64,000 nucleotides of DNA from contig NZ_JAHXBG010000014.1 of the NCBI RefSeq assembly GCF_020103725.1, positions 186,001 through 250,000 on the forward strand. The letters run 5' to 3'. How positions within the stretch are numbered: position 1 is the stretch's first letter; every line of letters starts with the position of its first letter. The notes under the pieces are model-generated. The model saw nothing but the letters and a program-made list of their open reading frames with translations. It had not been told where the DNA came from and made no database searches. Shown piece by piece: positions 16,592-25,900 of the stretch. Position numbers and translations under genes: made by a program. This stretch comes from Hyalangium gracile (GTDB lineage Bacteria > Myxococcota > Myxococcia > Myxococcales > Myxococcaceae).

Positions 16592-17785
16592 ATGCCGCCC
16601 AAGTTGATTGGCCCCTATCGCGTCATCGAGACGCTCGGTAGCGGAGGTGTGGGGACCGTGTATCGGGCCCTGGACCGCCGTACCAATGATCCCGTGGCGC
16701 TCAAGCTGCTGTCGGCAGGCCCCGCCCTGGACACCCGGGCGGCGCGGCGGCTGGCGCGCGAGTACGAGACGCTGGCGGATCTGGCCCACCCCAACGTGGT
16801 GCGCGTGTTCGACGTGGGCGTCTTCCAGGGCTACCCCTATCTCGTCATGGAGCTCATCGAAGGGCTCACCCTGCGTAACTACCTGAATCTCCGAGGCGCG
16901 GACCTGCTCTCTCCCTCCGGCTCCATCTCCAGGCCCCGCTCGCGCTTCCTGCCGGAAGACGACTCCGACTCCTGGGGGGATGGGGATGAGGAGGAGGAGT
17001 CTGGCGCGGAGGAAGCGTCGGGCTCTTCGGAGGAGGAGTCGGACTCGGACGAGGAGGACGACGGCCCGCTGCCCTTCAACCTGTCCGCCTTCTCCGAGGA
17101 GGCGCCCAGCGAGGATGCGGGGTTCCGGGCCGGCCCCGAGTCCGTGCGTGCCCTGGCGGACGCGGCGGATGAGCCGGACACAGGTGACCCAGAAGACTTC
17201 GATGTGCCCTACGAGGTGCAGGATCCCAAGGTCCAGCTGGTCGAGCGCCGCATCCAGGAGGCCCGCACCGAGGACCTCAACCGCCCCGAGCGCATGGGTC
17301 GCTTGAAGGACGCGATGCTCCAGGTATGTGAGGCCTTGGCCTACATTCATGGCCACGGGCTGGTGCACCGGGACCTCAAGCCGTCCAACATCATGGTGGA
17401 TGAGGACCGGCAGGTGCGGCTGATGGACTTCGGGCTGGCGAAGTTCCTGGCGGACGATGCGGGGCTCACGGCGGACGGGCGCATGGTAGGGACGTTCCGG
17501 TACATGTCTCCGGAACAGATCCTCGGTGAGCCGCTGGATGCGCGCGCGGACCTCTACAGCCTGGGAGTCATCCTCTACGAGCTGATGACGGGCCGGGCGC
17601 CGTTCGACGCGAAGACGCCGAGCGCGCTGTGGCAGCAGGTGCTGGAGGTGGAGCCCGCTCCCATCCTCGGCATCAACCTGAAGGGCGATCCTCAGCTGGC
17701 GCGAGTGGCCCACAAGCTGCTGCGCAAGGAGCCGGATGACCGGTTCCAGACGGCCGAGGAAGTCTACGAGGCCCTGGCCGAGTGA
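16592..17785 (+). CDS. Ser/Thr protein kinase with a long acidic insert in the catalytic domain
   Basis: A Hanks-type kinase of 397 residues with no transmembrane segment, thus cytoplasmic. Glycine loop GSGGVGTV at 16-23, Lys38 in [12 protein letters not shown] at 259-266, DFG at 279-281, SPEQ at 306-309 and [19 protein letters not shown] are intact, so it should be active. Between the hinge ([16 protein letters not shown], to about 98) and helix E (about 235) lies a 125-residue insert; 122-200 is extremely acidic, with Ser-Asp/Glu runs that could be casein-kinase-like phosphorylation sites. The rluA-type gene follows with a 4-base overlap (GTGA), indicating cotranscription. Confidence 0.92.
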   Translation: MPPKLIGPYRVIETLGSGGVGTVYRALDRRTNDPVALKLLSAGPALDTRAARRLAREYETLADLAHPNVVRVFDVGVFQGYPYLVMELIEGLTLRNYLNLRGADLLSPSGSISRPRSRFLPEDDSDSWGDGDEEEESGAEEASGSSEEESDSDEEDDGPLPFNLSAFSEEAPSEDAGFRAGPESVRALADAADEPDTGDPEDFDVPYEVQDPKVQLVERRIQEARTEDLNRPERMGRLKDAMLQVCEALAYIHGHGLVHRDLKPSNIMVDEDRQVRLMDFGLAKFLADDAGLTADGRMVGTFRYMSPEQILGEPLDARADLYSLGVILYELMTGRAPFDAKTPSALWQQVLEVEPAPILGINLKGDPQLARVAHKLLRKEPDDRFQTAEEVYEALAE

Positions 17786-18738
17786 GCACGGACACGGTGC
17801 ATACGCTCACGGTGGACGCAGCGAAGGCGGGCCAGCGGGTGGACCTCTTCATCGGAGAGGCGCTGGGCCTGTCGCGCGCGAAGCTCAAGCGGCTCTTCGA
17901 GGAGGGCGCCGTCAAGGTGAACGGGCGCGCCGCGAAGAAGGGCCTGCTGGTGACGGCCGGCCAGCGCATCACCGTGGAGTACGAGGAGGAGACGCGCGAG
18001 GCCGTTCCGGACGCGGGCTTCCCCCTGGTGGTGCTGTACGAGGACGCCACGGTGGTGGCGGTGGACAAGCCGGCGGGGCGGCCCTCGCATCCCCTGCGGC
18101 CGGGAGAGACGGGGACGGTGGCCAACGCGCTGGTGGCCCGCTACCCCGAGTGCGCCACGGCCTCCGAGGACTCGCGCGAGGGCGGGCTGTGCCACCGGCT
18201 GGACATCGAGACGTCCGGGGTGCTGCTCGCGGCGCGCACGCGCGAGGCCTGGCACACGCTGCGCGCGGCCTTCGGCGGCCGGGGCGTGGACAAGCGCTAC
18301 CTGGCGCTGGTGACGGGGCCGCTGGCGGAGGAGGGAGAGATCGATCTGCCCCTGCGCCACCACCCGCGCCACCCGGACCGCGTGGAGCCGGCGCTGCCCG
18401 GCGCGGAGGGGGCTCGCGAGGCTCACTCGCTCTTCCGGGTGCTGGGGCGCTCGGGCGAGTACAGCCTGGTGGAGGTGAAGATCCTCACCGGCGTGCTGCA
18501 CCAGGTGCGCGCTCATATGGCCGGCGTGGGCTCCCCGCTGGTGGGAGACACGCTCTACGGCGGCAAGGAGCAGCCCGGGCTGTCACGCTTCTTCCTGCAC
18601 GCGCAGTCGCTGGGGTTCTCGCACCCGGTGACGGGCAAGGCCGTGCAGGTGGAGAGCCCCGTGCCGGCCGATCTCTCCGAGGTGCTCCAGAAGCTTGGCC
18701 TGTCGCTGGCTCCGGCGGCTACTCGCCCATCACCTTGA
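17782..18738 (+). CDS. RluA-family pseudouridine synthase
   Basis: Converts specific uridines in rRNA or tRNA to pseudouridine. The protein is 318 residues, starting at a GTG that overlaps the kinase stop. An N-terminal S4 RNA-binding domain ([31 protein letters not shown], 19-49) is followed by the catalytic domain with [13 protein letters not shown] and catalytic Asp141. Late motifs [23 protein letters not shown] fit RluC/RluD-type enzymes. The exact target cannot be read. The last 20 bases overlap the 3' end of the convergent yjbQ-type gene. Confidence 0.92.
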   Translation: MSTDTVHTLTVDAAKAGQRVDLFIGEALGLSRAKLKRLFEEGAVKVNGRAAKKGLLVTAGQRITVEYEEETREAVPDAGFPLVVLYEDATVVAVDKPAGRPSHPLRPGETGTVANALVARYPECATASEDSREGGLCHRLDIETSGVLLAARTREAWHTLRAAFGGRGVDKRYLALVTGPLAEEGEIDLPLRHHPRHPDRVEPALPGAEGAREAHSLFRVLGRSGEYSLVEVKILTGVLHQVRAHMAGVGSPLVGDTLYGGKEQPGLSRFFLHAQSLGFSHPVTGKAVQVESPVPADLSEVLQKLGLSLAPAATRPSP

Positions 18739-19132
18739 TGATGACGCGCTTGCGCCGCTGGCCGTCGAACTCGGCGTAGAACACCTGCTGCCAGGGGCCC
18801 AGATCCAGCTTCCCCGCCGTGACGGGGATGATGACCTGGTGGTGGATGAGCAGGGACTTGAGGTGCGCGTCCCCGTTGTCCTCGCCCGTGCGATGGTGGC
18901 GGTAGTCCGGCCCCTGGGGCGCCAGTTCCTGCAGCCACTCCCAGATGTCCTCGTGGAGCCCGGACTCGTCGTCATTGACGAACACGCCCGCGGTGATGTG
19001 CATGGCCGACACGAGCACCATGCCCTCCTGGATGCCACTCTTGCGTACCAGCCCGGCCACGCTGTCCGTGAGTCGGACGAGCTCGCGCCGCGACTTCGTC
19101 TCGAACCAGAGGTATTCGGTGAGGGTCTTCAT
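18719..19132 (-). CDS. YjbQ/UPF0047 family protein
   Basis: A 137-residue protein of the secondary thiamine-phosphate synthase YjbQ family. The conserved core is present: [15 protein letters not shown] (43-57), [20 protein letters not shown] (76-95) with the His/Asp cluster, and [29 protein letters not shown] at the end. Thiamine-phosphate synthase activity was reported for E. coli YjbQ, but the physiological role is uncertain. It is divergent from dinB, with only 33 bases between the start codons, so the two promoters must overlap. Confidence 0.92.
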   Translation of the reverse strand: MKTLTEYLWFETKSRRELVRLTDSVAGLVRKSGIQEGMVLVSAMHITAGVFVNDDESGLHEDIWEWLQELAPQGPDYRHHRTGEDNGDAHLKSLLIHHQVIIPVTAGKLDLGPWQQVFYAEFDGQRRKRVIIKVMGE

Positions 19133-19165
19133 TCCCGTGCCTCGTCAGGAAGGTTCGCTACAGTG

Positions 19166-20374
19166 ATGGACGTCATGCGCGCCATCATCCACGTCGACAT
19201 GGACGCCTTCTACGCGTCCGTGGAGCAGCGGGACAACCCGTCCCTGCGAGGCAAGCCGGTGATCGTCGGCGGGCATGCACAGCGCGGCGTGGTGGTCGCC
19301 GCCTCCTACGAGGTGCGCCCCTTCGGCGTGCGCAGCGCCATGCCCATGGCTCGCGCGGTGAAGATGGCGCCCCAGGCCATCGTCGTCCCGCCCCGGTTCT
19401 CGGCCTACGCGGACGCCAGCGAGCAGGTGTTCTCCATCTTCGAGCGCTACACCCCGCTCATCGAGCCGCTCTCGCTGGACGAGGCCTTCCTGGACGTCAC
19501 CGCCTCCGTGCGCCTGTTCGGCGAGCCCGCGGAGATCGCCCGCCGCATCCGCAAGGAGATCGCCCTCGAGCTGAACCTCCCGGCCTCGGCGGGGATCGCC
19601 CCGGTGAAGTTCGTGGCGAAGATTGCCTCGGACCTGGCCAAGCCCAACGGCCAGCGAGAGGTCCGCGCCGAGGAGGTGGTCCCCACCCTGGCGAAGCTGC
19701 CCGTGTCCCGCCTGTGGGGCGTGGGCCCCAAGACGGAGGAGGAGCTGACGCGCGCCGGGCTGAAGACCATCGGCGACGTGGCGGCGCGGGACGTGGGGTG
19801 GCTGGAGCAGCGGTTCGGCTCCCAGGGCCGTCACCTGTGGGAGCTGTCCCAGGGCATCGATCCGCGCGAGGTGGTGCCCGATCGCGCAGCCAAGAGCGTG
19901 GGCGCGGAGGACACCTTCGAGGAGGACCTGCGGGGCGTGGATCTGCTGCGCCCCCACGTGCACGCCCAGGCGCTGCGAGTCGCCCGGCGGCTGCGCAAGG
20001 CCGAGGCGAAGGGCCGCGTGGTGCAGCTCAAGGTGAAGTTCGCCGACTTCACCACCATCACCCGGCGCACCACCCTCTCCGCTCCGACGGATGATGGGCA
20101 GACGCTCTACCGGGCCGCGTTGGAGCTGCTGGAGCGCGCCCATGAGGGCAAGCCCATCCGGCTGACCGGTGTGTCCGTGCAGCTCGCCGAGCAGCAGGAG
20201 CCGCAGCAGCTCGGGCTCTTCGCCGCCCCCGCCCCTCCCCCACCGCGCAGCGCGAAGCTCAACGCCGCGCTGGACCGCATCGCCGAGCGCTTCGGCACCA
20301 AGGCCATCACCACCGCGGACATCGCCGAGACGGGCGGTGCCGCGGACGATGAGGATCCGTGGGGACGGCACTGA
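19166..20374 (+). CDS. dinB: DNA polymerase IV (Y family)
   Basis: Translesion polymerase of 402 residues. Catalytic palm motifs HVDMDAFYASVEQRD and SLDEAFLDVT hold the metal-binding acidic residues; SAGIAPVKFVAKIASDLAKPNGQ and RLWGVGPKTEEELTRAGLKTIGDVA (helix-hairpin-helix) follow, and a little-finger domain is at the end. QLGLF about 50 residues from the C-terminus is a beta-clamp-binding motif. The ATG at 19166 is preceded by AGGAAGG at a suitable distance; ATG 19175 (MRAIIHVDMD) is an alternative. The C-terminal 45 residues are an extension beyond the clamp motif. No LexA-type box was recognised in the 33-base divergent gap. Confidence 0.94.
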   Translation: MDVMRAIIHVDMDAFYASVEQRDNPSLRGKPVIVGGHAQRGVVVAASYEVRPFGVRSAMPMARAVKMAPQAIVVPPRFSAYADASEQVFSIFERYTPLIEPLSLDEAFLDVTASVRLFGEPAEIARRIRKEIALELNLPASAGIAPVKFVAKIASDLAKPNGQREVRAEEVVPTLAKLPVSRLWGVGPKTEEELTRAGLKTIGDVAARDVGWLEQRFGSQGRHLWELSQGIDPREVVPDRAAKSVGAEDTFEEDLRGVDLLRPHVHAQALRVARRLRKAEAKGRVVQLKVKFADFTTITRRTTLSAPTDDGQTLYRAALELLERAHEGKPIRLTGVSVQLAEQQEPQQLGLFAAPAPPPPRSAKLNAALDRIAERFGTKAITTADIAETGGAADDEDPWGRH

Positions 20375-20641
20375 GCGTCCTATGAGAGGTGGAGGACAGT
20401 CCGCCCTCTCTCTCGGCTGAACCCTCGTGCGCTTCCGAGATGCAGAGGGTCCGCCCGCCCGCCTGCCCCACGCTTCCCCCGAAGAGCCCCCGTACACAGT
20501 GTCGACAGCGCGCCGAGGGGGCAGCGGATCCAGGGGGAGCGCGATGCGGACAGGGCTTGGAGGCCGGGTTCATGGGCGACCTGCCTCGCTCCACCGGGAG
20601 AGTCACACGTTGCCGGCGGCCACTCTCCCTCTGGAGGACAC

Positions 20642-22924
20642 ATGAAACGACTCGTGGCGGTCATCCCGGCCGTGGCCCTGGCTGTAGGGCTCGTGGCTTC
20701 GCGCGCCAGTCTCGCGGCGGACACTCCTGGAGCCTGTCCCCAGGGCGTCCCCCTCACCTCCATCCCCGCCATCCAGGGCTCCGGCGCCGGCAGTCCGCTG
20801 GCCGGGCGCACCACCTCCACCGAGGGAGTCGTCGTCGGAGACTTCCAGGCCGCCGACCAGCAGAGCGGCTTCTTCATCCAGGCGGCCCAGGGAGACGGCA
20901 ACCCCGCCACCAGCGATGGGCTCTTCGTCTACGTGCCTCGGAGCAACGCCCTGTCGAGCATCGACGTGCTCCCGGGAGACCTGGTGCGCGTCAGCGGCAC
21001 CGTGAAGGAGTTCCGCTCCAGCACCGGCAGCGGCACCCTCACCGAGCTCGACGCCATCACCGCGCTCAGCATCTGCGCCCGGGGTGTCACGGTTCAGCCC
21101 GCGGCCCTGGCGCTGCCCGTGGCCACCGTGGCGGACCTCGAGGCCTACGAGGGCATGCTCGTCACCTCCTCGCAGGTGCTCACCGTCACGGAGACGTACG
21201 GTCTGGGCCGCTATGGCGAGCTCCTCCTCTCCAGCGGAGGACGCCTCTTCACGCCCACCAACGGCCAGGGCGGCTCGCCCGAGGAGTATGCCCGGCGGCG
21301 GCTCCTCCTCGATGACGGCAGCTCGCGGCAGAACCCCGCTCCCATCCCCTTCCTGTCCTCGCCCGGCCCGGAGGGCACCCGCCGCGTCGGCGACACCGTG
21401 CAGGGCCTGACTGGCGTGCTCACCTACGCCTTCAACGAGTACCGCCTCTTCCCCACCGTCACGCCGAACTTCGTCAGCACGAACCCGCGCACGGACAGGC
21501 CGGAGCAGATCGCGGGCGGACTCAAGGTCGCCAGCTTCAACGTCCTCAACTACTTCACGACGCTCAACTCGCGTGGCGCGAACTCGCCGGAGGAGTTCGC
21601 TCGGCAGAAGGCGAAGACCGTCGCGGCGCTGAAGGCCATCGACGCGGACATCGTCGGCCTCATCGAGGTGGAGAACAACGGCCCGACCGCCCTGCGGGAT
21701 CTGGTCGATGCGCTGAACGCCGCCTATGGCGAGCCCATGTACGCCGCGGTGCCCGACCCCGCCACGGGTGTCGGCAGCGACGCCATCAAGGTCGCCCTCA
21801 TCTACAAGCCCCGGTCGGTCAGCCTGGCCGGCGCCTCCCTCAGCTCCGCGGATCCCGTCTTCGATCGCCCCCCTGTCGCCCAGACCTTCCGCACGAACAG
21901 CGCCGGGTCGGACCTCACCGTCGTCATCAACCACTTCAAGTCCAAGGGCTCCTGCCCGCCCAGCGGGGACGTGGATCAAGGCCAGGGCTGCTGGAACCTC
22001 AAGCGCATCGCGCAGGCCAACGCGCTCCTCCAGCTCATCGGCGAGCTGCAGGCGCAGTCGAACGACCCGGATGTGCTCGTCATCGGCGACCTGAACGCCT
22101 ACAGCGAGGAGGATCCGGTGCAGACGCTGGTGGCTGGCGGGCTGGAGCACCTGAGCCTGCGGATGCCCGCCCCCCAGCGCTACAGCTACGTCTTCGAAGG
22201 CCAGTCGGGAGAGCTCGACCACGCCCTGGCCACCTCCAGCCTGGCCGCCCAGGTGCGAGGCATCACCGTGTGGCACATCAACGCGGATGAGCCCCCGGTG
22301 CTCGACTACAATACCGAGTTCAAGACCGACGACCGCTACACGCCCACGCCGTTCCGCTCGAGCGATCACGATCCCCTCATCATCGGGCTCGAGCTGAACG
22401 CCGTGTGCGAGGTCGACCCGGGCGCGCCCACGCTGGAGCTGCTGGGCGACAGCCCCATGACGCTGGAGTGCGGCGTGGACACCTGGCTGGACCCGGGCGC
22501 CAGGGCCTGGGATGCCTGCGGCCCCCTTGAGGTCCACACGTACAACTCGGGCAACGACGCGTCCGGGCCGGGTCCTAACACGCGCGCCGAAGGCACCTAC
22601 TCCGTGCAGTACATCGCGTGGACATCGATGGGGCAGGCGGTGGGCGCGATCCGCTCGGTGCGCGTGGCGGACCGCACGCCTCCGCTGCTGAAGCTCAGGG
22701 GCGACACGGAGATGACGCACACGTGCGGCACCGGCTGGGTGGACCCTGGCGTGGAGGCCGTGGACGCGTGCTACGGGAACGTGGCCCCCACGGTGAGGAC
22801 GACGGGGTACGTGAACGGGTGGGTGCCCGGCGTGTACACCGTACGCTACGACGTCCAGGACAGCGCGGGGAACTCCGCCCCCCCGCTGACTCGCACGGTG
22901 AGGGTCTCCAACTGTCCCTGGTGA
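20642..22924 (+). CDS. ExeM/NucH-family extracellular endonuclease
   Basis: A secreted nuclease of 760 residues with a signal peptide (to about ASLAAD). Residues about 30-270 form the OB-fold/lamin-tail-like region of the ExeM/NucH family. About 295-590 is an endonuclease/exonuclease/phosphatase domain: GLKVASFNVLNYF, DADIVGLIEVENNG, VVINHFKSKGS, VLVIGDLNAYSEEDPV and RSSDHDPLIIGL contain the expected Asn, Glu, Asp and His catalytic residues. Two Cys-paired Ig-like repeats follow (CEVDPGAPTLELLGDSPMTLEC; LLKLRGDTEMTHTC), each with WVDPG-type turns as in DUF5011 domains. A role in degrading extracellular DNA from prey or matrix is inferred. Convergent with the M36 protease gene, 19 bases away. 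Confidence 0.92.
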   Translation: MKRLVAVIPAVALAVGLVASRASLAADTPGACPQGVPLTSIPAIQGSGAGSPLAGRTTSTEGVVVGDFQAADQQSGFFIQAAQGDGNPATSDGLFVYVPRSNALSSIDVLPGDLVRVSGTVKEFRSSTGSGTLTELDAITALSICARGVTVQPAALALPVATVADLEAYEGMLVTSSQVLTVTETYGLGRYGELLLSSGGRLFTPTNGQGGSPEEYARRRLLLDDGSSRQNPAPIPFLSSPGPEGTRRVGDTVQGLTGVLTYAFNEYRLFPTVTPNFVSTNPRTDRPEQIAGGLKVASFNVLNYFTTLNSRGANSPEEFARQKAKTVAALKAIDADIVGLIEVENNGPTALRDLVDALNAAYGEPMYAAVPDPATGVGSDAIKVALIYKPRSVSLAGASLSSADPVFDRPPVAQTFRTNSAGSDLTVVINHFKSKGSCPPSGDVDQGQGCWNLKRIAQANALLQLIGELQAQSNDPDVLVIGDLNAYSEEDPVQTLVAGGLEHLSLRMPAPQRYSYVFEGQSGELDHALATSSLAAQVRGITVWHINADEPPVLDYNTEFKTDDRYTPTPFRSSDHDPLIIGLELNAVCEVDPGAPTLELLGDSPMTLECGVDTWLDPGARAWDACGPLEVHTYNSGNDASGPGPNTRAEGTYSVQYIAWTSMGQAVGAIRSVRVADRTPPLLKLRGDTEMTHTCGTGWVDPGVEAVDACYGNVAPTVRTTGYVNGWVPGVYTVRYDVQDSAGNSAPPLTRTVRVSNCPW

Positions 22925-22943
22925 GGGCTGGAGGGCTGAGCCT

Positions 22944-25900
22944 TCAGCGCGGTGACGGGCGACGGCGGCCCAGCAGGGCCAGGCCCAGCATCAGCAGCGG
23001 CACCACCGAAGCGCTCGAGCTCCCCGCGCCGCAGCCGCAGCCGCCCTCCGCCTCCACGTCTCCGCCGCCCGTGCCACCGTCTGGCGCGGGCTCCTGCCGC
23101 GCGAGCACCGTGATGGACACGGTGTCCTCGCCGCTATCCCCGCTCGGATCCGTCACCCGCAGCAGGAACGTGAGCACCGTCGTCGTGCTCACGTCCGGAG
23201 CCGTGAAGGTGGTGGAGAACGCACGGGGATCGCTCAGCGTCACGGCCGGGCCCGCGGTCTGGGTCCACTCGGGGCTGAGCACATCGCCGTCGAGATCCAT
23301 CCCGAGGCCTTCCAGGGTCACCGTGGTGCCCTCGACGACATTGCGATCGGGCCCCGCGTCCGCCATCGGCGCCCGATTCACGGGGTACACGGAGACAGTC
23401 ACGGTGTCCGTGCTCGAGTCCACCCCATCGCTTACCGTGAGCTGGAAGGTGAGCACCGTGAGCACGGTCACTTCGGGTGCGGTGAAGGCAGCCTGAGCCG
23501 TGGTTGCATCCCTCGGCGTCACGGAGGGCCCCGTTGTCTGCGTCCAGGCGTACGTCAGCGTGGTGCCGGCGTCCGGATCGGCGGAGCCCCGTCCATCCAG
23601 CGTCACCTCCGTCCGCTCCGCCACCGTCTGATCCTGGCCCGCGTTGGCCACGGGTGCGCGGTTCACCTCCTGCACGGTGACGTTCACGGTGTCCGTGCTG
23701 GAGTTCCTCCCGTCGCCCACCGTGAGCTGGAAGGTGAGCACGGTGGCCGCGGTCACCTCCGGCGCGGTGAACCCAGGCTGCGCCGAGGTGGCGCCAACCA
23801 GCGTCACCGAGGGGCCCGCCGTCTGCTCCCACGCGTAGGTCAGCGTGGTGTTCGGGTCTGGATCCGAGGAGCCTCGTCCATCCAGCGTCACCTGCGTCCG
23901 CTCCCCCACCGTCTGGTCCGGCCCCGCGTTGGCCACGGGTGGGGTGTTCTCGCAAGCGGCGGGCTGCTCGACCACCGTGGCGAAGGGCGTGTTGGTGATG
24001 CCCGTGAAGCTCACGTTATCGATGTCCCAGCCCTCATCGCCGATGCTGTTGTCCGAGCCGATCCGGAAGCGCACGCGAACCGTCCTTCCCTGGTAGGCCG
24101 TCCCGAGGCTGACGGTCTCCAGCGTCCAGTCGGGGTAGTTCTCGCTGACGTCGCTGTAGGCATCCCGGCCCGAGAGCGGGTTGCTCACCGAGGGAGAGAT
24201 CGTCCCCACGTAACCCGGCGAGGCGAAGGCTCCGATGTCCGTCCACGTCTGCCCGTCATCCGTGCTGAGTTCGATGACGCCCCCGTCGTAGAAGTCGAAG
24301 GCGTCCGAGTCGAAGCTGAAGCGGTGGAGGAACGTGAAGCCGAAGTCCCCCGTGGGCGCCACCACGAGCGGCGGAGAGGTGAAGTAGATGTCCGCCTTCG
24401 CGGGCGCGTCCGGCCCGTGGAAGTAGCTGGCGAGCGGCGTCTCGGAGACGCGGCGCCAGGGCCCGAGGTTCCCCAGGGTGGTGTCTCGCGAGGCGGTCCA
24501 CACCACCTGCTTGCTCTCCACGTCGTCCGTCGTGGAGCTCTGGGGCGTCTCGTCCGTGTGGATGCGCTCCTCGAAGCTCGCCGTCTGATCTCCGGGGATG
24601 GCCAGCTCCGCGTCGCGGTAGGTGACGTTGAAGCGGATGGTCCGAAGCGTCGAGGTGCTGCTCACGGAGACGGGAAGCTCGGCGGTGCCCACCCCGAGAG
24701 GCTCGATGGCGGGGAACGTGAGCAGGCCACCGTTGCCGATGACCACGCCGGGATCGTTCGAGCTGATGTGAGCGGTCGTGGCCGTCAGCGTGTCCGCCCC
24801 CGTGTTCGACAGGCTCACTCGCAGCAGGCCCGTCTCGCCGTGGTCCACCACTCCGTCGCTGTCACAGGAGCCGGAGCCCTCGACCAGCTCCGCGCCCCCG
24901 AACGCCACGTCCTTGCCGGTGGCGAAGCTCTCCACCACCCCAGCGTGGGTCGAGGACTCGCGGTCCGGCGCCACCGCCCTCAGGCCCGCCCCTCGACGCG
25001 CGAAGGCGGAGGAGAAGAGCTTGAAGTCCACCGGATCGCCCGTGTACGCGGCCATGAGCAAAGCATCCCGGGCCTCCAGGAAGGTGGGCAGCGGCGGCGT
25101 GAGCTTGTAGGCGAGCACGAGGTAGCGCTTCATCCGCTCCTGGGCCTGCGCGAAGGTCAGCCGGGGCTGGGAGCGCAGCAGCGCCGCGTAGCACTCCCAG
25201 AGCATCGTCCCCCACACCTCGCCGGAGTTGTGGATCTGGGAGTTCGACGCCCCCGCGGGCCCCGGGTTGAAGGGGGCCTCCGCCGGGAGCGGCACGCCAT
25301 TCTGGATGTGCTTGAACGTGAGCGGGTTCCGGCTGAAGTCCGTCGAGTACGGATAGCGCCGCAGGCCGAAGTAGAACCCGTTGTTGCCCGCGCCGCTGGG
25401 AGCCGCGCCCCCGGCGACGTAGCCACCCACCGCGTAGGCGCCCTGGAAGCTGTCGTTGCCCGGGAGCTGCGCGTCCTCCGCGCGCACCATCATCAGCAGC
25501 GCGTGGAAGTCTCCCCAGCCCTCGCCCATGGCGCGGCCCTGGTTGTTGGACAGGCCAGCGCCGTTGGAGATGAGCCGGTTGCTGATGAAGTGGCCCCACT
25601 CGTGCGCGACCACCGTGTTGTCCACGGAGCTGTCCCGGAAGGGGGCGGCCTCGTGCAGCAGCGTCGCCTTCACTGGCGCGGAGGCGAGCTGGTTCTTGAG
25701 GAGGACTCCGTCTGCCTGGGTCACCGAGAGCGCGGGGATGGAGATGGAGGCGTCCGTCCCGGTCAGCGTGGGAGGAGGCCCCGCCGAATTGTGGGCGATG
25801 ATGACGCCGAGAGCCCCCGCGTTCTGCGCGTTCTTCGTCTTGATGACCATGTTGCAGCCGACGCGATCGATCAGGATGAGCTTGCCGGTCACGTTGTTGA

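Noticed and set aside
20375-20641. Short open frames before the extracellular nuclease gene
   Set aside because: Arg/Pro-rich in all frames with no ribosome-binding site or domain; treated as intergenic.
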